Positions 6,457 through 9,431 of a stretch of DNA of 9,431 nt are shown here, one piece after another. The DNA is taken from contig PBEI01000001.1 in the NCBI GenBank assembly GCA_002718375.1, forward strand, positions 44,114 through 53,544, in the 5' to 3' direction. Each line of letters starts with the position of its first letter. The stretch's first letter is position 1. Source of the stretch: Gammaproteobacteria bacterium. Its GTDB lineage: Bacteria; Pseudomonadota; Gammaproteobacteria; UBA11654. Made by a program: the position numbers and the translations under genes. The notes under the pieces were generated by a model. That model made no database searches. It saw only the letters and a program-made list of their open reading frames with translations, and was not told the DNA's origin.

Positions 6457-6462
6457 ATTATA
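6457..6462 (-). promoter_or_regulatory. Putative -10 element of an internal lepB promoter
   Basis: A perfect minus-strand TATAAT lies in the 53-base lepA-lepB gap, separated from the lepB ATG by only six bases. Initiation at the normal distance would fall on or next to the A of the ATG, so any transcript from here would be leaderless. I find no convincing -35 hexamer at 16-18 bases upstream, so this rests on the -10 and its position alone. Confidence 0.4.
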
Positions 6463-6503
6463 GATTGGAATTGTGTTAAATCTGTGATTTTTCTATGAAT
6501 TCA

Positions 6504-8291
6504 TCAGTCTTTTTTCATGATAGACAAAAAGGCTTCTTGAGGTATTTCTACTGCACCAAATTGCTTCATCCTCTTTTTTCCTGCTTTTTGCTTTTTGAGT
6601 AATTTCATTTTTCTGGTGACATCTCCCCCATATAATTTTGCAGTGACATTCTTTCTATACGCTTTCACATTGCCTCTTGCGATTATTTTGCCGCCAATTG
6701 CAGCCTGCAGCGCAACTTCAAACTGTTGTCTCGGTATGATCTTTGTCAAACGATCAATGATTTCCCTTCCTCTTGATACAGCGTTTGCTTTATGAATGAT
6801 CACAGAGAATGCATCAACTTTTTCATGATTGACTAAAATATCAAGCTTGACCAACTTATCAGGTTGAAATCTCAAAAAATTGTAATCAAAAGATGCGTAA
6901 CCTTTTGATATCGATTTTAAGTGATCAAAAAAATCCAGAACCACTTCTGCAAGGGGCAGCTCATAATCCATAACAACCTGCCTTCCGAGATATTGGATTC
7001 GTTTCTGTATTCCTCTTCTTGCTTGGCAAAGTTGAATCACATTGCCAACAAATTCATGAGGTGTTAATAAAGTCGCTGCCACAATAGGTTCTCTAATCTC
7101 TTTCACGCTATTCATCTTCGGGAGATCATCTGGATTATCTATCTGGAGTACTTCTCCGTCTGTTTTAACCACTTCATGGACAACGGTTGGTGATGTGGTC
7201 ACCAAATCAAGGTCATACTCTCTTTCTAACCGTTCTTGAATGATTTCCATATGCAACATTCCAAGGAACCCACACCGGAATCCAATCCCCAAAGCTGATG
7301 ATGATTCAGGCTCAAAGTGTAAAGACGCGTCATTGAGTTTTAATTTATCCAATGCTTCTCTAAATGCTTCCAGATCTTCAGATACGGATGGGTAAAGCCC
7401 AGCAAAAACCCTTGGTTGAATTGACTTAAAACCAGGCAATGATTCAGATGTGGGGTTCTTAAAATGAGTTACTGTGTCTCCAACTGGAGCTCCATAAATA
7501 TCTTTCACGCCTGCAATCAAGTAACCAACTTCTCCAGAGGTTAATGTTTTTCTTTCTTTTTTCTTTGGGGTATAGACTCCAATATCATTGACTATGAAGT
7601 CTTGCCCCGTTGACATGACTTTAATCTTATCTCCAACAGATATTTTTCCTTCGAATATTCTTATCAGAGAAACGACTCCCACATATTGATCAAACCAAGA
7701 GTCAATAATGAGCGCTTGCAATGGTTTTTCATCTTCTATTTTTGGTGATGGAATTGATTTGACAATCTTTTCCATTAAGAACTCAATGCCCTCTCCTGTT
7801 TTGGCACTGATCAAAGCTGGATCATCAACTTCAACTCCAATGATTTCATCGACATCATTTAGAACTTTGTCTGGATCAGCTGCAGGGAGATCAATCTTAT
7901 TCACTACTGGAATAATTTCCAACCCTTCCTCTATCGCACTATAAGAATTTGCAACACTTTGTGCCTCTACACCTTGAGAAGCGTCAACAACCAGTAAGGC
8001 TCCTTCGCATGCTGCAAGTGATCTTGAGACTTCGTATGAAAAATCGACATGTCCAGGGGTATCAATGAGATTAAAAATATAATCTTCACCGTCTTCTGAT
8101 TTGTATTCCAATGAAACGGATTGAGCCTTAATGGTGATACCTCTCTCTTGTTCGAGCTCCATGCTATCAAGAACCTGTTCTGTCATCTCTCTTGCTTCCA
8201 GGCCTCCACACAATTGAATTAAACGATCAGCAAGCGTTGATTTACCGTGATCGATGTGTGCAATAATCGAGAAATTTCTTATTTTTTTCAT
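6504..8291 (-). CDS. lepA: Elongation factor 4 (LepA GTPase)
   Basis: This 595-aa protein is full length for LepA/EF4 (E. coli 599). GTPase motifs are AHIDHGKST (11-19), GITIKAQ (51-57), DTPGH (77-81), NKID (131-134) and SAK (162-164). Elongation-factor domains II, III and V follow, and the end carries the LepA-specific C-terminal domain with [21 protein letters not shown] and [13 protein letters not shown], which is absent from EF-G. LepA binds the ribosome, was described as a back-translocase, and is also implicated in initiation and 30S assembly. Its ATG overlaps the sdhE stop in ATGA, so it is translationally coupled to the succinate dehydrogenase genes. That is an unusual upstream neighbour; in gammaproteobacteria lepA is more often first in a lepA-lepB operon behind the rse/muc genes. 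Downstream lepB is its usual partner. Confidence 0.98.
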   Translation of the reverse strand: MKKIRNFSIIAHIDHGKSTLADRLIQLCGGLEAREMTEQVLDSMELEQERGITIKAQSVSLEYKSEDGEDYIFNLIDTPGHVDFSYEVSRSLAACEGALLVVDASQGVEAQSVANSYSAIEEGLEIIPVVNKIDLPAADPDKVLNDVDEIIGVEVDDPALISAKTGEGIEFLMEKIVKSIPSPKIEDEKPLQALIIDSWFDQYVGVVSLIRIFEGKISVGDKIKVMSTGQDFIVNDIGVYTPKKKERKTLTSGEVGYLIAGVKDIYGAPVGDTVTHFKNPTSESLPGFKSIQPRVFAGLYPSVSEDLEAFREALDKLKLNDASLHFEPESSSALGIGFRCGFLGMLHMEIIQERLEREYDLDLVTTSPTVVHEVVKTDGEVLQIDNPDDLPKMNSVKEIREPIVAATLLTPHEFVGNVIQLCQARRGIQKRIQYLGRQVVMDYELPLAEVVLDFFDHLKSISKGYASFDYNFLRFQPDKLVKLDILVNHEKVDAFSVIIHKANAVSRGREIIDRLTKIIPRQQFEVALQAAIGGKIIARGNVKAYRKNVTAKLYGGDVTRKMKLLKKQKAGKKRMKQFGAVEIPQEAFLSIMKKD

Positions 8292-8554
8292 TTAATTTGG
8301 AATGAATCTGTTGAGCCCAATATGACCCTAATAACTTGATAGACTGAAGTGTCGCTTATTCCTTTAGGGTTTGCAAAATATTCAATGATAGTTGGGTCTT
8401 GCTCTGAGAGTATTTTCCTAAATGAATCTTGTTCATCTTCGCTGGCTCTCAAATAATGATTCTCAAAATATGACAAGAGAAGATAATCCAACTCCTTGGT
8501 ACCTCTTCTGCATCGCCATTTGATCCTTGAAAGATCGTGTTGTGAATCATTCAT
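8288..8554 (-). CDS. sdhE: Succinate dehydrogenase flavinylation factor SdhE (YgfY/Sdh5 family)
   Basis: This small 88-aa cytoplasmic protein has the SdhE signature: the RGxxE motif at residues 17-21 in [10 protein letters not shown], an acidic helical region, and the late stretch [12 protein letters not shown] (54-65). SdhE promotes covalent attachment of FAD to SdhA (and FrdA), which is needed for an active complex II. It overlaps sdhB by 8 bases at its start and lepA by 4 bases at its end. Location directly behind sdhB fits the function: SdhA is translated from the same mRNA and SdhE flavinylates it. In E. coli the gene is elsewhere (ygfYX), while several other proteobacteria keep it in the sdh operon as here. 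Two ATG triplets lie in the overlap; the one at 8552-8554 is in frame. Confidence 0.92.
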   Translation of the reverse strand: MNDSQHDLSRIKWRCRRGTKELDYLLLSYFENHYLRASEDEQDSFRKILSEQDPTIIEYFANPKGISDTSVYQVIRVILGSTDSFQIK

Positions 8555-9335
8555 TCAAATCTTCGGTGGCAATCATCTTTTTGATCTCTGCAATTGCCTG
8601 ACCAGGATTCAAATCTTTCGGACATGCCAAAGAACAATTCATGATCGTATGACAACGATAAAGCTTTGACGAATCATTCAGATCTTTTAAACGATCTTTT
8701 TTCGCATCATCACGACTATCCTGAAGCCAACGATATGAAGCCAACAATGCTGCAGGACCAAGATATTTATCTCCATTCCACCAATAGCTTGGGCAACTGG
8801 TTGAACAGCATGCACAAAGGATGCAAGCAGAGGGTTGGTCAATTTTCTTCTGATCTTCTTTGCTTTGAAGCCTCTCTGATCCTTCAGGAGCAGGAGTATC
8901 TGACTTGAGCCAAGGCTCAACTGATGAATAACCCTCATAAAAATTAGTTAAGTCGACCACTAAATCTTTTACAACATCCATGTGAGGAAGAGGAAAAATG
9001 CGAATATCTCCTTTTAGATCTTTAATCGGCTTTATGCATGCCAGTGTATTGACGCCATTGATATTGTGAGAACATGAGCCGCAAATGCCTTCTCTGCATG
9101 ATCTCCTAAAGGTTAATGAGGGATCAAAATCGCTTTTAATTTTAATGAGCCCATCCAAAACCATCGGGCCACATTTATCCATATCTATCTCATAAGTATC
9201 CACACGAGGATTTGAATCATCAGAGGGATCATAACGATATACATGAAATGTCCTGATATTCTCAGCCGATTCATCAGCACTGAAATAATCTCCTTTTTCG
9301 ATTTTTGAGTTCTTGGGTAGTGTAAATTCCGCCAT
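8547..9335 (-). CDS. sdhB: Succinate dehydrogenase iron-sulfur subunit
   Basis: This 262-aa subunit of respiratory complex II passes electrons from the FAD of SdhA to quinone at the membrane. The 2Fe-2S cluster ligands are C80, C85, C88 and C100 (CREGICGSC followed by NTLAC). The C-terminal ferredoxin-like domain has [12 protein letters not shown] (171-182) and [13 protein letters not shown] (227-239). By the family pattern C171, C174, C177 and C238 hold 4Fe-4S, and C181, C228 and C234 hold 3Fe-4S. It is longer than E. coli SdhB (238 aa) because of an N-terminal extension of about 25 residues, as in the alphaproteobacterial and mitochondrial form. A clear Shine-Dalgarno supports the ATG. The sdhA stop is 10 bases upstream and sdhE overlaps its 3' end by 8 bases, so the order sdhA-sdhB-sdhE is one translational unit. 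Confidence 0.97.
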   Translation of the reverse strand: MAEFTLPKNSKIEKGDYFSADESAENIRTFHVYRYDPSDDSNPRVDTYEIDMDKCGPMVLDGLIKIKSDFDPSLTFRRSCREGICGSCSHNINGVNTLACIKPIKDLKGDIRIFPLPHMDVVKDLVVDLTNFYEGYSSVEPWLKSDTPAPEGSERLQSKEDQKKIDQPSACILCACCSTSCPSYWWNGDKYLGPAALLASYRWLQDSRDDAKKDRLKDLNDSSKLYRCHTIMNCSLACPKDLNPGQAIAEIKKMIATEDLNE

Positions 9336-9342
9336 GATTAAT

Positions 9343-9347
9343 CCTCT
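9343..9347 (-). promoter_or_regulatory. Shine-Dalgarno sequence of sdhB
   Basis: Minus-strand AGAGG lies 7 bases before the sdhB ATG and overlaps the sdhA stop codon (9346-9348). It is the only clear ribosome binding site I can see among the start codons in this window, and it fixes the sdhB start. Confidence 0.7.
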
Positions 9348-9431
9348 AGTAAACTCTTGCCTTGAGAGGTATTGATTCTACCTCATCTGTTTGAGTATCT
9401 AAATGAACAGGCGAAGATCCAATGGTTACAT
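9346..9431 (-). CDS. sdhA: Succinate dehydrogenase flavoprotein subunit, C-terminal end (partial)
   Basis: Only the last 27 codons and the TAG stop are inside the window. The tail reads [10 protein letters not shown], then an acidic stretch, then SIPLKARVY. Ending in a proline-lysine-arginine-tyrosine pattern is typical of SdhA, whose C-terminus usually reads P-P-K-x-R-x-Y. The SdhA catalytic subunit carries the covalent FAD and oxidises succinate to fumarate. Identity is supported mainly by position: it lies 10 bases upstream of sdhB on the same strand, the normal sdhA-sdhB order. All catalytic residues lie outside the window. Confidence 0.85.
   Translation of the reverse strand, partial: VTIGSSPVHLDTQTDEVESIPLKARVY

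Noticed and set aside
6595..7944. Plus-strand open frames at 6595-6795 and 7708-7944.
   Set aside because: They lie antisense within lepA, whose protein is full length and highly conserved; their translations resemble no known family.
8666..8938. Open frames overlapping sdhB on both strands (80 and 83 aa).
   Set aside because: Alternative frames of the cluster-binding region of sdhB; no family resemblance.
1..9431. A mobile element, CRISPR array or defence island as the hidden novel system.
   Set aside because: I found no transposase, integrase, regularly spaced repeat, toxin-antitoxin pair or nuclease cluster; every gene except the small Smr protein belongs to a recognised metabolic or housekeeping family.

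Overview
The window looks like part of an AT-rich, compact proteobacterial chromosome, most likely a streamlined marine-type gammaproteobacterium. This is inferred from the order lepA-lepB-rnc-era-recO, a cysteine-free RecO and very short intergenic gaps; the sequence does not fix a species. SdhB has the longer form common in Alphaproteobacteria and mitochondria, so the class assignment is tentative. I see no tRNA, rRNA, CRISPR array, insertion sequence, phage gene or defence system. No stretch longer than 60 bases lacks a gene.

Left part (1-3149): a nitrogen-catabolism locus. The 3' end of an ornithine aminotransferase gene (+) is followed after 9 bases by a citrulline hydrolase of the CtlX type (+). 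Converging on these is a two-gene minus-strand operon of a ureohydrolase (guanidinobutyrase/agmatinase type) and a diaminopropionate ammonia-lyase. Together these could remove ureido, guanidino and amino groups from arginine-like compounds. Citrulline would yield ornithine, which the aminotransferase passes to glutamate semialdehyde. The joint presence of a diaminopropionate lyase with two enzymes that release diamino acids from ureido and guanidino compounds is the most interesting feature here.

Middle (3150-3424): a 56-base divergent promoter region with overlapping, almost symmetric -10 elements. It serves the ureohydrolase operon on one side and a small stand-alone Smr-domain gene (72 aa, TTG start) on the other. 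Its geometry shows that the ureohydrolase should start at 3149 rather than at an upstream in-frame TTG.

Right part (3430-9431): a continuous minus-strand run sdhA(end)-sdhB-sdhE-lepA-lepB-rnc-era-recO. It begins with the catalytic subunits of succinate dehydrogenase and the flavinylation factor SdhE. It continues through the translation GTPase LepA (EF4), signal peptidase I, RNase III, the ribosome-assembly GTPase Era and the recombination mediator RecO. Most junctions overlap by 4-8 bases or are separated by 2-12 bases. The exception is lepA-lepB (53 bases), which carries a perfect TATAAT six bases before the lepB ATG. Shine-Dalgarno sequences are rare; only sdhB has a clear one.
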